From Pseudomonadota bacterium (GTDB lineage Bacteria; Pseudomonadota; Alphaproteobacteria; Ferrovibrionales; Ferrovibrionaceae), in the NCBI GenBank assembly GCA_021793055.1, contig JAJYTL010000009.1, forward strand, positions 18,152 to 24,250: DNA of 6,099 nt, in the 5' to 3' direction. This document shows, in pieces, positions 1-5,852 of this stretch (its first letter is position 1; the number at the start of each line of letters is the position of its first letter). The position numbers and the translations under genes were made by a program. The notes beneath the pieces are model-generated. The model was not told the DNA's origin. It searched no databases and saw nothing but the letters and a program-made list of their open reading frames with translations.

Positions 1-588
1 CAGCACCGGCAGGCAGTGCTCCGGCGGAATCCCGCCCAGCGCCGTGTACAGGGCCATTTTGCCGATAGGAATGCCCATGCCGCCCGCGCCCTGATCGCCG
101 AGCCCAAGGATGCGCTCGCCGTCGCTTACCACGATCACCTCGACGCGGTCGAAGCGCGGCGACGCCAGGATGCGGCGGATACGCTCCTTCTGCGGCATGC
201 TGAGAAAGATGCCGCGCGGCTTGCGGAAGACATGGCTGAAACGCTGACAGCCGAGCCCGACCGTCGGCGTATAGACGATCGGCATCATCTCTTCGATGTT
301 ACGCGTCAGAAGCGCGTAGAACAGAACCTCATTGGTGTCCTGAAGACCGCGCAGAAAAATATATTTCTCAAGATCGTCGCCAAGCGAGCGAAACGCCTTC
401 AGGCGCCGGCTGACCTGAAGATCGATGGTCGTCACATGGGGTGGCAGCAAGCCATGCAGGCCGAATTCGTCGCGCTCGGCATCGGTGAAGGCGGTGCCTT
501 TGTTGAGCAGGGGGTCGTTCAGAAGTTCGTAGCCGCTGAGCGAGGTCTCTACGTATCGCGGAAGGCTCTTCGACGTCGCCGGTGACAT
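1..588 (-). CDS. maeA: NAD-dependent malic enzyme (SfcA/MaeA type), N-terminal part, cut by window edge
   Basis: Oxidative decarboxylation of malate to pyruvate with NAD(P) reduction, in the cytoplasm, linking the TCA cycle to pyruvate. Reading the minus strand from ATG at 588 gives 196 open codons that run off base 1. Motifs in order: LLNKGTAF near residue 28, LRGLQDTNE around 79-87, YTPTVG with the catalytic Tyr at 106, then the malic enzyme signature around 157-177 (GERILGLGDQG followed by GGMGIPIGK) with Arg159 and the catalytic Lys177, and ALYTALGGI after it. These match the E. coli SfcA and eukaryotic malic enzyme layout closely, not the malic-phosphotransacetylase fusions. Family members are about 540-560 residues, so roughly the first third is here; the NAD-binding domain lies outside. 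The start is supported by an AAAGGA ribosome site 9 nt upstream. Cofactor preference (NAD or NADP) cannot be read from this part. Transcribed divergently from the dehydrogenase at 1221. Confidence 0.95.
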   Translation of the reverse strand, partial: MSPATSKSLPRYVETSLSGYELLNDPLLNKGTAFTDAERDEFGLHGLLPPHVTTIDLQVSRRLKAFRSLGDDLEKYIFLRGLQDTNEVLFYALLTRNIEEMMPIVYTPTVGLGCQRFSHVFRKPRGIFLSMPQKERIRRILASPRFDRVEVIVVSDGERILGLGDQGAGGMGIPIGKMALYTALGGIPPEHCLPVL

Positions 589-597
589 TACGCGCAA

Positions 598-603
598 TCC
601 TTT
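598..603 (-). promoter_or_regulatory. Ribosome binding site of the malic enzyme gene
   Basis: AAAGGA on the minus strand, 9 nt before the ATG at 588. It fixes the start codon, because no other in-frame ATG close by has a comparable site. Confidence 0.7.
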
Positions 604-620
604 CTCGAGCACGCCCTAAC

Positions 621-626
621 CATATA
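621..626 (-). promoter_or_regulatory. Candidate -10 element for the malic enzyme gene
   Basis: TATATG on the minus strand. It would place the transcription start near 614 and give a leader of about 26 nt that carries the ribosome site. No good -35 hexamer is found at 16-18 nt spacing; that position falls inside the inverted repeat at 633-660, so an activator-dependent promoter is possible. Inference only. Confidence 0.3.
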
Positions 627-632
627 CCAAAC

Positions 633-660
633 GCCCGTCCCCGTGCATGCCGCGACGGGC
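633..660. repeat. Inverted repeat over the -35 region of the malic enzyme promoter
   Basis: Perfect 7-bp arms GCCCGTC (633-639) and GACGGGC (654-660) around a 14-nt centre that holds a GCATGC palindrome. It lies directly upstream of the candidate -10 box at 621-626, at about -20 to -46 from the predicted start, where a dimeric regulator would sit. No regulator family is recognised. Confidence 0.4.
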
Positions 661-721
661 CTCAACCGATAGAATCGGGGCCAGCCGATTTGGAGAAATT
701 CCAGCATCCGATCCGCGTGAG

Positions 722-741
722 GGCCGGCGCCAGCGCCGGCC
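722..741. repeat. 20-bp GC-only inverted repeat
   Basis: Perfect 9-bp arms GGCCGGCGC and GCGCCGGCC separated by only CA (731-732). No T-run follows on either strand, so it does not look like an intrinsic terminator. It could be a protein-binding palindrome or one unit of a dispersed repeat; only one copy is seen here. Confidence 0.5.
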
Positions 742-836
742 GATGGCAACCCCGATCTCCGCGACTGACCGAGCAAGTTCGGCTTCCGCTGTCTCTCTTT
801 GGCTCATGTCTAATCTGGATACAAGCAAAAGCGCGG

Positions 837-854
837 GTATTTTTCGGGAAATAC
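837..854. repeat. AT-rich inverted repeat
   Basis: Perfect 6-bp arms GTATTT (837-842) and AAATAC (849-854) around TTCGGG. It is an AT-rich island in GC-rich DNA in the middle of the intergenic region, in the style of a dimeric operator. The regulated gene is unknown. Confidence 0.35.
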
Positions 855-1036
855 GCCTACGCCGCACGTCCCGACCCTCCATTGGCGCCCCGACGGCGCA
901 AAGGCCCCGCGACAAATGGGAGCGAGCCCGGCGCGCCGCTCCGGCGGCGTCGGTGCCGTCACCGCATTGTCATGCCGCAGACCGATAATTCCCGTCACGC
1001 CCGCGGCCGAAATCGCTGCCGCCACACTTTCGCCTC

Positions 1037-1065
1037 TTGCCTGGCGTGATGAGCGCGCCTATGCA
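1037..1065 (+). promoter_or_regulatory. Weak sigma70-like promoter candidate for the hydroxyacyl-CoA dehydrogenase
   Basis: TTGCCT (1037-1042), a 17-nt spacer, then TATGCA (1060-1065). The match is partial. If real, the leader would be about 150 nt and would include the hairpins at 1115-1143 and 1185-1201. Confidence 0.2.
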
Positions 1066-1114
1066 GGACGGACTGCAACGGTAAGGATTCCCTTTTAGCG
1101 GTCTGCCCTCGCCG

Positions 1115-1143
1115 GCCGCGCGGGCGGTTATGCCCCGCGCGGC
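1115..1143. repeat. Strong 10-bp hairpin upstream of the hydroxyacyl-CoA dehydrogenase
   Basis: Perfect arms GCCGCGCGGG (1115-1124) and CCCGCGCGGC (1134-1143) with a 9-nt loop. All ten pairs are G-C, so it would be very stable as RNA. There is no following U-run. It lies about 80 nt before the ATG at 1221 and would be in the leader if transcription starts upstream. Confidence 0.5.
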
Positions 1144-1184
1144 GATCCCGCGGCCGAGGATGGCAGCCGGAAACGCCGAGGTTC

Positions 1185-1201
1185 GAGGGTCCGGGACCCT
1201 C
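1185..1201. repeat. 17-bp palindrome next to the ribosome site
   Basis: GAGGGTCC, one central G, then GGACCCTC: perfect 8-bp arms ending 6 nt before the AAGGAG at 1208. As RNA it can form a 6-bp stem with a 5-nt loop. The position suits an operator or a translation-modulating hairpin. Confidence 0.45.
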
Positions 1202-1207
1202 CCATTT

Positions 1208-1213
1208 AAGGAG
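1208..1213 (+). promoter_or_regulatory. Ribosome binding site of the 3-hydroxyacyl-CoA dehydrogenase
   Basis: AAGGAG, 7 nt before the ATG at 1221. It decides this start over upstream codons in other frames. Confidence 0.85.
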
Positions 1214-1220
1214 AAGGCAC

Positions 1221-2105
1221 ATGGTCGAGCGTATAGGCATCATCGGCGCAGGACAGATGGGCGGCGGCATCGCCCATGTCGCCGCGCTTGCGAGGATCGC
1301 GGTCCGGCTGGTCGACGTCAAAACCGAAGCCCTGAAACACGGTTTGAAGACAATCGAGGGCAATCTCGGGCGTCAAGTCGCCCGCAGCAAGCTCGCCGAA
1401 GCCGATGCCAAGGCGGCGCTCGGCCGGATCAGCACCGGAACGGACCTTTCCTTTCTTGGCGATTGCGAAGCCGTGATCGAGTGCGCGACCGAAAACATCA
1501 CGGTCAAGCAGGACATCCTGCGCCAAGCCGGGAAGAGCTTGCCGCCCGACGTGCTGATGCTGACGAATACCTCGTCGATTTCGATCACCATGCTGGCGAC
1601 CGCCTCGGGCCGGCCGGAGAGGTTCATGGGCATGCATTTCATGAATCCGGTCCCGATGATGCAACTGGTCGAACTGGTCCGCGGCATCGCTACCGACGAA
1701 GCGACCTTCCAGACCGTGCACGCCCTCGCCCTCAAGCTAGGCAAGACGCCGGTGGTGGCGATGGATTTTCCCGGATTCATCGTCAACCGCATCCTTTTGC
1801 CGATGATCAACGAGGCCGTCTATGCTTTGCACGAAGGCGTGGGCTCGGTCGAATCCATCGACACGGCAATGAAGCTCGGCGCCAACCACCCCATGGGGCC
1901 GCTCGCGCTCGCCGATTTCATCGGCCTCGACACCTGCCTCGCGATCATGCAGGTGCTGCACCACGATCTCGGCGATACCAAGTACCGCCCCTGCCCGCTG
2001 CTCGCCAAATATGTTGAGGCCGGATGGCTCGGGCGGAAGGCGCAACGTGGCTTTTACGACTATCGCGGAGAAACGCCGGTCCCGGAACGGGCCCGCCTGC
2101 GCTAG
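1221..2105 (+). CDS. hbd: 3-hydroxybutyryl-CoA / 3-hydroxyacyl-CoA dehydrogenase, NAD-dependent
   Basis: Cytoplasmic enzyme that interconverts 3-hydroxyacyl-CoA and 3-oxoacyl-CoA with NAD, in beta-oxidation, C4 (butyrate/PHB-type) or aromatic-acid degradation. 294 residues, the usual size for the stand-alone short family. The Rossmann motif GAGQMGGGIA is at 9-18, and Asp32 at the end of the second strand favours NAD over NADP. The catalytic set aligns exactly with the human enzyme spacing: Ser118 in NTSS, His139 in GMHFMNPVP, Glu151 and Asn189 in GFIVNR. The C-terminal dimerisation/substrate domain carries LGANHPMGPLALADFIGLD around 234-252 and ends with WLGRKAQRGFYDY. The start has a strong AAGGAG site. 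It stands alone on the plus strand, and its stop lies 13 nt from the stop of the convergent DUF427 gene. The chain-length range and exact pathway cannot be told from sequence; PaaH-like or PHB-related roles are both possible. Confidence 0.95.
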   Translation: MVERIGIIGAGQMGGGIAHVAALARIAVRLVDVKTEALKHGLKTIEGNLGRQVARSKLAEADAKAALGRISTGTDLSFLGDCEAVIECATENITVKQDILRQAGKSLPPDVLMLTNTSSISITMLATASGRPERFMGMHFMNPVPMMQLVELVRGIATDEATFQTVHALALKLGKTPVVAMDFPGFIVNRILLPMINEAVYALHEGVGSVESIDTAMKLGANHPMGPLALADFIGLDTCLAIMQVLHHDLGDTKYRPCPLLAKYVEAGWLGRKAQRGFYDYRGETPVPERARLR

Positions 2106-2110
2106 CGGGC
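2091..2110. terminator. Possible hairpin between convergent genes
   Basis: GCCCGC (2091-2096), 8-nt loop, GCGGGC (2105-2110), overlapping the stop codon of the dehydrogenase and ending 9 nt before the DUF427 stop. The stem is only 6 bp and no T-run follows on either strand, so intrinsic termination is doubtful. It is listed because it is the only hairpin at a convergent junction. Confidence 0.25.
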
Positions 2111-2118
2111 GCACAGCC

Positions 2119-2400
2119 TCAGCCGACCTCGACGCCCTTCCAGAACGCGACCCGGCCCCGGATTTCGGCCGCAGCCGGCTTTGGCATCGCGGAAAACCAA
2201 GCCGCGGCCCGGTTTTCCGCGCGGTCGACCACGAGGGTGTAGTATTCCGCCGTGCCCTTCCATGGGCATACAATGGTCGTCGCGCTCGATTGCAGGTAGT
2301 CTTTTCGTACCGCCTCCGGCGGAAAGTAATGATTGCCCTCGATCACGACGGTGGCGTTCGATTCGGCGATCACGGCACCGTTCCAAACTGCTTTGGCCAT
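2119..2400 (-). CDS. DUF427 family protein (small beta-rich domain)
   Basis: 93 residues, the typical length of a single-domain DUF427 protein (PF04248, sometimes labelled NTP_transf_9). Family hallmarks in order: WNGAVIAES at 6-14, EGNHYFPPEAV at 21-31, CPWKGTAEYY at 45-54, AAAWF around 65-69 and VAFWKGVEV at 84-92. No catalytic activity has been firmly assigned to the family as far as I know, so none is proposed. The ATG at 2400 has a GAGGA-type ribosome site a few bases upstream. It lies 34 nt downstream of the cytochrome gene on the same strand and is probably co-transcribed with it. No signal peptide is seen, so it should be cytoplasmic, unlike its two periplasmic neighbours, and its link to their function is unclear. 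Confidence 0.9.
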   Translation of the reverse strand: MAKAVWNGAVIAESNATVVIEGNHYFPPEAVRKDYLQSSATTIVCPWKGTAEYYTLVVDRAENRAAAWFSAMPKPAAAEIRGRVAFWKGVEVG

Positions 2401-2434
2401 GACGTTCCTCGGATGACGGCAGGACTGTCCCTGG

Positions 2435-3776
2435 TTATCTGACGACGCAGACGCCGAACGCCGGGTCGCTCGGCTTCGCGCCCGGCAACGGACCGAGCTT
2501 CACGTGCTGAAGCACGGCGTCTTCCTTGGTCCAAAGCACCGTCGTGCCGCTCGGATAGCAGTTCTTGGCAAGAATGAACGCGAGCACGTCGGCCTGCTCG
2601 GTCGGGGTCAAGGTGCCGGGCGCGTTGAACGGCATGCTGGTCGCGATCAGGTACTCGACATCCGAGACGCTCCAATCGTTCGACTTGGCGGGGCCGAGAA
2701 AGGCCTTGCCGGCCACCGCCGGCGCGATCAACCCCTGCAAATTCGCGCCGTGGCACGCGATGCAATGGGTCATGAAGACTTTCCGCCCCGCTTGCGCCTG
2801 CGCCATCGTAAATACCGCGGCCGGCGGATTGCCGGCCGACGCCTTCGCTGGATCGATGGCAGGCGGCGGGTCCGCCGCGGCGGCCTTCGCTGGCGGGCCG
2901 GCGGCCGATACGAGACCCGCGCTTGCGACCTTGCGATGTGAGGCGGGCATCAGCGCGCCGCTCTTTTCCGCGCCGCCCTGGCGACAGAGCGTCGCGACCT
3001 CCGCCGCGACCGGACTGTGCAGGATCAGCACATGGCGCGCGATCGTCACGGCACGCTCGCCCATCACCTGCGGCAGCCGCGTCTCGCCGGGTCGCAAGGG
3101 CAACGCAACATAAGCGAGATAGCCCTTATAAACGCCGTAGGCCGGGCCTCGCGTCGGCGCCGAACAAGCCGATACGCGATGGCCGCCCGGCGGCACGCCG
3201 ATCTCGGTCGACGACAGGACGCCCTCGAGGCCGCCAAGCGGGCCGGCTTCGGACGGACGGCCGAGAGCCATTTCCAGATCCTGCACCGCATCCGTGACGG
3301 TGACTTCGTATTTCATCAGGCCACGCGCCTTGATCGCGGCCTGAAAGGTCTCCACCGCAGCGTTCAGATTGGCGACCGCGCCGTCGAGCGGCGCCGTCCA
3401 CGGAAACGTGCCGTTGCGGTCGAGAACGGCATTGAGATCGGCGATCGCGCCCGCCGCGTCGCCGGGCGTGCCGACCTTGGCGTCAAAGAACGGGTCGTGC
3501 CGGCCGACCAGCGCGTTGATCGCGCGCTGCGCCGCACGCCGAAACGGATCCGGGTTGCTCTCCCCGTTCTGCTCCGCATCCGTGATCTCGGCAAGCGCCG
3601 CCTTGGCGTCATGGATCGCGCCAAGCACGCAGATTCTGTCGTCCGGCGCGCTCGCCGCCCGAGCCGGTTGGGGAGCGGCGACGAGAACGAGGATGAGGGA
3701 TGAAAAAAATAAACCCTGCCACGCCGATGCGGCGCAGCAGGGTCGAGGTGACCACCGAATGGAACCGTTTTACCAC
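2435..3776 (-). CDS. Secreted c-type cytochrome, partner of the PQQ dehydrogenase, with unknown N-terminal region; frameshift in signal peptide
   Basis: Likely periplasmic electron acceptor for the quinoprotein encoded just upstream. A clean frame runs from GTG 3628 to TAA 2435 (397 codons), but this begins after the expected signal peptide. Starting at GTG 3776 and removing one T from the T7 run (3703-3709) gives a 446-residue protein that begins MVKRFHSV, has LLRR before a hydrophobic stretch, and an ARA-ASA cleavage region near 40-43. No ATG, GTG or TTG exists in the downstream frame before 3628, which supports this reconstruction. Corrected numbering: haem site CIACH at 338-342, axial Met381 in MPFNAPG, then DVLAFILAKN and YPSG, the usual C-terminal half of cytochromes paired with PQQ alcohol dehydrogenases. 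Between the signal peptide and a Pro/Ala-rich linker (about 272-320) lie some 220 residues of Ala-rich, helix-prone sequence that I do not recognise. The start is 13 nt after the dehydrogenase stop, so the two are probably translationally coupled. Confidence 0.8.
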
Positions 3777-3789
3777 TGCTTCCCCATTC

Positions 3790-5360
3790 CTACTTGCGAG
3801 AGAGCGCCGTCACGGTCGCGACGTAGTTCTTCTTCGGCATTTCCGGCACTTCGAACTGGCGAGGCGCGCCGGAGCCCACGATGACGAAGCGCTTGCCATC
3901 CGCGACATAAGTCGTGGGGGGCATTCAGGATGCTGGCACCCGTGTCGTAGCTCCAAAGCTGCTTGCCGGTTTTGGCGTCGAAAGCGTCGAAGTTGCCGTT
4001 GAGTTCGCCGGAAAAGACGACGTCCGACAGGATCAAGGCACTACCGTTTTCCGGCAGGTCGAAATGACGCCGCCGAGGTAGAACTGGCCAGCGATGTAGA
4101 CCGCCTTCGGCGTGCTCTTCCAGAAGCCGCACTGCACCGTGCTCGGAACGAAGACGATGTTGGTCTCCGGGTCGTAAGCGCCGCCCGGAAACTCGACACC
4201 GCTGATGGTGTTCGGGCAAGCGTAGTTGCCCTTAAGCGACGGCTCGGTGTTCATGCCGTACTGGTAGCTGACCGCGGTGTGATGCGGGACCCGGCCGCTA
4301 TTGGCGTCAAGGACCCAGAAGTTTCCCGCCTTGTCGCCGGCCGCAACGAGATAGCGGTCGTGGCCGTCGATCTTGCCGTGGAACAGGATCGGCGGCATCA
4401 CCGCGTCCCAATCGTGGGTGTCATGCGCGATGAACTGATGGAACCACTTGATCCGCGGCTTGTGGCCCGAAACGTTCAGGGCGACCATCGAGCCGCTGTA
4501 GAGGTTCCGGCCCTTGCGGAAGGTGCCGAGGAAATCGGGCTGCGGATTGCCGAGATTGAGAAAAAGCGTGTTGGTCTCGGTATTGATCACAATGCCGGTC
4601 CAAGCCGCCGCGCCGCCGCGCTTCCACGAATCGCCGCTCCAGGTGTCGTGGCCCGGCAGCCCCGGCCCGGGAACGGTGGCCCACTCCCAGATGCGATGGC
4701 CGTTCGCGGGACTGAAGGCGGTGAGGTAGCCGATCCCGCCCCAGTCGCCGTTCGAGGCACCGAGCAGGAGCATTCCCTTATAAGGCACCGGCGCCATGGC
4801 GTAGAAGGTGTTCTTCGGATCGTGCACGGCAAGCACGTCCCACACCTTCTTGCCGGTATCGGCGTCGAACGCAATCAGATGGCCATCCAAGGTCGCAATG
4901 AACACCTTGCCTTCATAAATGCCGACGCCGCGGTTCGCCGCGAAGGCGATGACGTGCGGGTGATCGACGAACTCCCACTTCAGCTTGCCGGTCGCGGCGT
5001 CAAGCGCGTAGACGCTGTCATGCGCGGACGTGACGTAGACCGTGCCATGCCACTCGATCGGCACGGTTTCCAACGGCGAGTTGTCGGGGACGGTGAAGCT
5101 CCGGGCTTTCTGCAGTTGGCTCACGTTCCCGCTGTTGATCTCGCTTTCCTGAATGTAACGGTCGTTATCGTAAGTGCGGTTGGGCAAAATCCAGATGGAA
5201 TTGTCCTTCGCCGCGTTGATCAAATCTTGCGACGTCGGCCCCGCTGCCGCCTGAGCGGTGGTGTTGCCGGCGCCGAACAACAAATGGCCCCCGAGCACGA
5301 AAGCCGCGGCGGCATGCCGCCAACGCCAACTCCCGCTATGGGCGATCTGAGATCCCCCAT
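3790..5360 (-). pseudogene. PQQ-dependent alcohol/aldehyde-type dehydrogenase (beta-propeller), interrupted by three frame shifts
   Basis: Periplasmic quinoprotein expected to oxidise an alcohol or aldehyde with PQQ. The strongest frame is GTG 5298 to TGA 4033. Homology continues in a second frame (LPENGSALILSDVVFSG, ELNGNFDAFDAKTGKQLW, about 4060-3921) and a third (TTYVADGKRFVIVGSGAP to ALSRK and TAG at 3790). At the 5' end, ATG 5360 has an excellent AAAGGAG site but joins the main frame only if the G5 run (5354-5358) gains one G. Adding one base at 5354-5358, one at about 4062-4064, and removing one from the C6 run (3916-3921) gives 523 residues with a signal peptide (WRWRH, hydrophobic stretch, AQA). 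Corrected numbering: propeller repeats such as VYALDAATGKLKW and LIAFDADTGKKVW; Asp206 at the place of the usual Glu metal ligand, Trp254 under PQQ, Asn272 in GNP, catalytic Asp319 in THDWD, Lys344. The vicinal cysteine pair is absent, and Val321 replaces the lanthanide-ligand Asp of XoxF types. Sequencing error or true decay are both possible. Confidence 0.85.
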
Positions 5361-5366
5361 GTCGCT

Positions 5367-5373
5367 CTCCTTT
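5367..5373 (-). promoter_or_regulatory. Ribosome binding site of the PQQ dehydrogenase
   Basis: AAAGGAG on the minus strand, 6 nt before ATG 5360. It is the best Shine-Dalgarno site upstream of the gene and argues that translation begins at 5360 rather than at GTG 5298, even though the frame must then shift within the first codons. Confidence 0.75.
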
Positions 5374-5473
5374 CTATGGATTGAATGACTCAGCGCCGTG
5401 CATGCGGACGCCGAGCGTCTCCACAAAGGTTCCTGATGGCGATCCTCGCAAACGGACCGACTCAACTCACGAC

Positions 5474-5487
5474 ACTGTGGACTGTGG
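5474..5487. repeat. Short tandem repeat ACTGTGG x2
   Basis: Two exact adjacent copies of ACTGTGG (5474-5480, 5481-5487) in the predicted leader of the PQQ dehydrogenase. A 7-bp tandem pair could be chance; direct repeats of this kind can also be regulator half-sites. Confidence 0.35.
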
Positions 5488-5510
5488 CCGGTATTCTTTT
5501 TAATTATGGA

Positions 5511-5516
5511 ATTATA
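5511..5516 (-). promoter_or_regulatory. Consensus -10 element for the PQQ dehydrogenase operon
   Basis: A perfect TATAAT on the minus strand in the AT-rich block. It would start transcription near 5504 and give a leader of about 140 nt. At the -35 position (5534-5539) the sequence is CGGTAT, a poor match, and the palindrome at 5537-5557 overlaps it. This arrangement fits an activated promoter with the dimer centred near -43. The assignment is inference from position. Confidence 0.45.
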
Positions 5517-5536
5517 CGTCTTCGAACTTTAGCATA

Positions 5537-5557
5537 CCGATTGACGCGGTCAATCGG
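5537..5557. promoter_or_regulatory. Perfect 21-bp palindrome, likely operator/activator site
   Basis: CCGATTGAC (5537-5545), GCG, GTCAATCGG (5549-5557): 9-bp perfect arms with a 3-nt centre. The inner TTGAC/GTCAA halves resemble sites of dimeric helix-turn-helix regulators, but the 3-nt spacing does not match the CRP/FNR spacing of 4. No T-run follows, so it is not a terminator. It lies upstream of the candidate TATAAT at 5511-5516 and is also placed to affect the plus-strand hydrolase. Confidence 0.55.
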
Positions 5558-5598
5558 CCTTGCGACAACGGTCTCTATATGCGACATCCGACATATGC

Positions 5599-5643
5599 GC
5601 CGTTCGGTTTGTCGCGGAACGGCAAACATGCCGTGCCGTTTTT
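5599..5643 (+). promoter_or_regulatory. Attenuator-like competing hairpins followed by T5
   Basis: GCCGTTC (5599-5605) pairs with GAACGGC (5617-5623). The second arm can instead pair downstream: ACGGCA (5619-5624) with TGCCGT (5629-5634), or AACGGC (5618-5623) with GCCGTT (5635-5640). The last arm leads into T5 (5639-5643). The first pairing excludes the others, as in an antiterminator/terminator switch on the plus strand. The stems are short (6-7 bp), the U-run is modest, and the hydrolase ATG is 220 nt further on. Confidence 0.3.
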
Positions 5644-5653
5644 GCGTACGCAA
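5642..5653. repeat. 12-bp perfect palindrome TTGCGTACGCAA
   Basis: Self-complementary over 12 bases with no spacer, directly after the T-run of the hairpin cluster. A partial copy, TTGCGTCGCA, follows near 5664. Possible protein-binding site; function unknown. Confidence 0.4.
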
Positions 5654-5839
5654 TATCGATTGTTGCGTCGCAGCACGTCATGGTCGATGCGCCACAACCG
5701 GCCGATGTCGATCTCCGCTTTCAGTTTCACCGCCACCCCGCGTAACATCGGCCCGCGGCGACAAATGGACCGGCCGATTTGCGAACGTCACCAACTCTCG
5801 AGAGCCATCACGATGCCAAGAAAGCGCAACCGGCCTATC

Positions 5840-5852
5840 CCGGCCTTGCCGG
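5840..5852 (+). repeat. Small hairpin in place of a ribosome site before the hydrolase
   Basis: CCGGC (5840-5844), CTT, GCCGG (5848-5852), ending 10 nt before ATG 5863. No Shine-Dalgarno sequence is visible there. The same ATG overlaps the TGA of an upstream frame (5813-5866, 17 codons from ATG 5813), so start-stop coupling is conceivable. Confidence 0.3.

Larger units (their letters stand above)
589..1220. other. Divergent intergenic region without a recognisable gene
   Basis: 632 nt between the malic enzyme and the 3-hydroxyacyl-CoA dehydrogenase. Several open frames of 60-155 codons cross it on both strands, but their translations are Arg/Pro/Ala-rich, overlap one another and show no domain or convincing ribosome site, as expected for chance frames in GC-rich DNA. 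What it does hold is a series of inverted repeats (633-660, 722-741, 837-854, 1115-1143, 1185-1201) and weak promoter-like sequences at both ends. A small RNA or leader cannot be excluded. Confidence 0.6.

Noticed and set aside
16..585. 189-codon plus-strand open frame
   Set aside because: Exactly antisense to the malic enzyme N-terminus, whose motifs are unmistakable; Arg/Ala-rich shadow.
616..915. 99-codon minus-strand frame containing MSQRETAEAELARSVAEIG
   Set aside because: One short stretch looks protein-like, but there is no ribosome site or domain and the rest is Arg-rich; it overlaps other equally poor frames.
1130..2017. 295-codon plus-strand frame overlapping the hydroxyacyl-CoA dehydrogenase
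   Set aside because: Out-of-frame reading of the true gene; low-complexity Arg/Pro/His-rich translation with no domain.
3017..3703. 228-codon plus-strand frame opposite the cytochrome
   Set aside because: Antisense shadow; the minus strand carries the CIACH haem site and the axial Met motif.
4279..5388. 369-codon plus-strand frame opposite the PQQ dehydrogenase
   Set aside because: Antisense shadow caused by GC-rich codon bias; no motifs, whereas the minus strand shows a clear propeller.
5220..5465. 81-codon minus-strand frame that contains ATG 5360
   Set aside because: It is the out-of-frame reading produced by the G5 run; downstream of 5354 the coding signal is in another frame.
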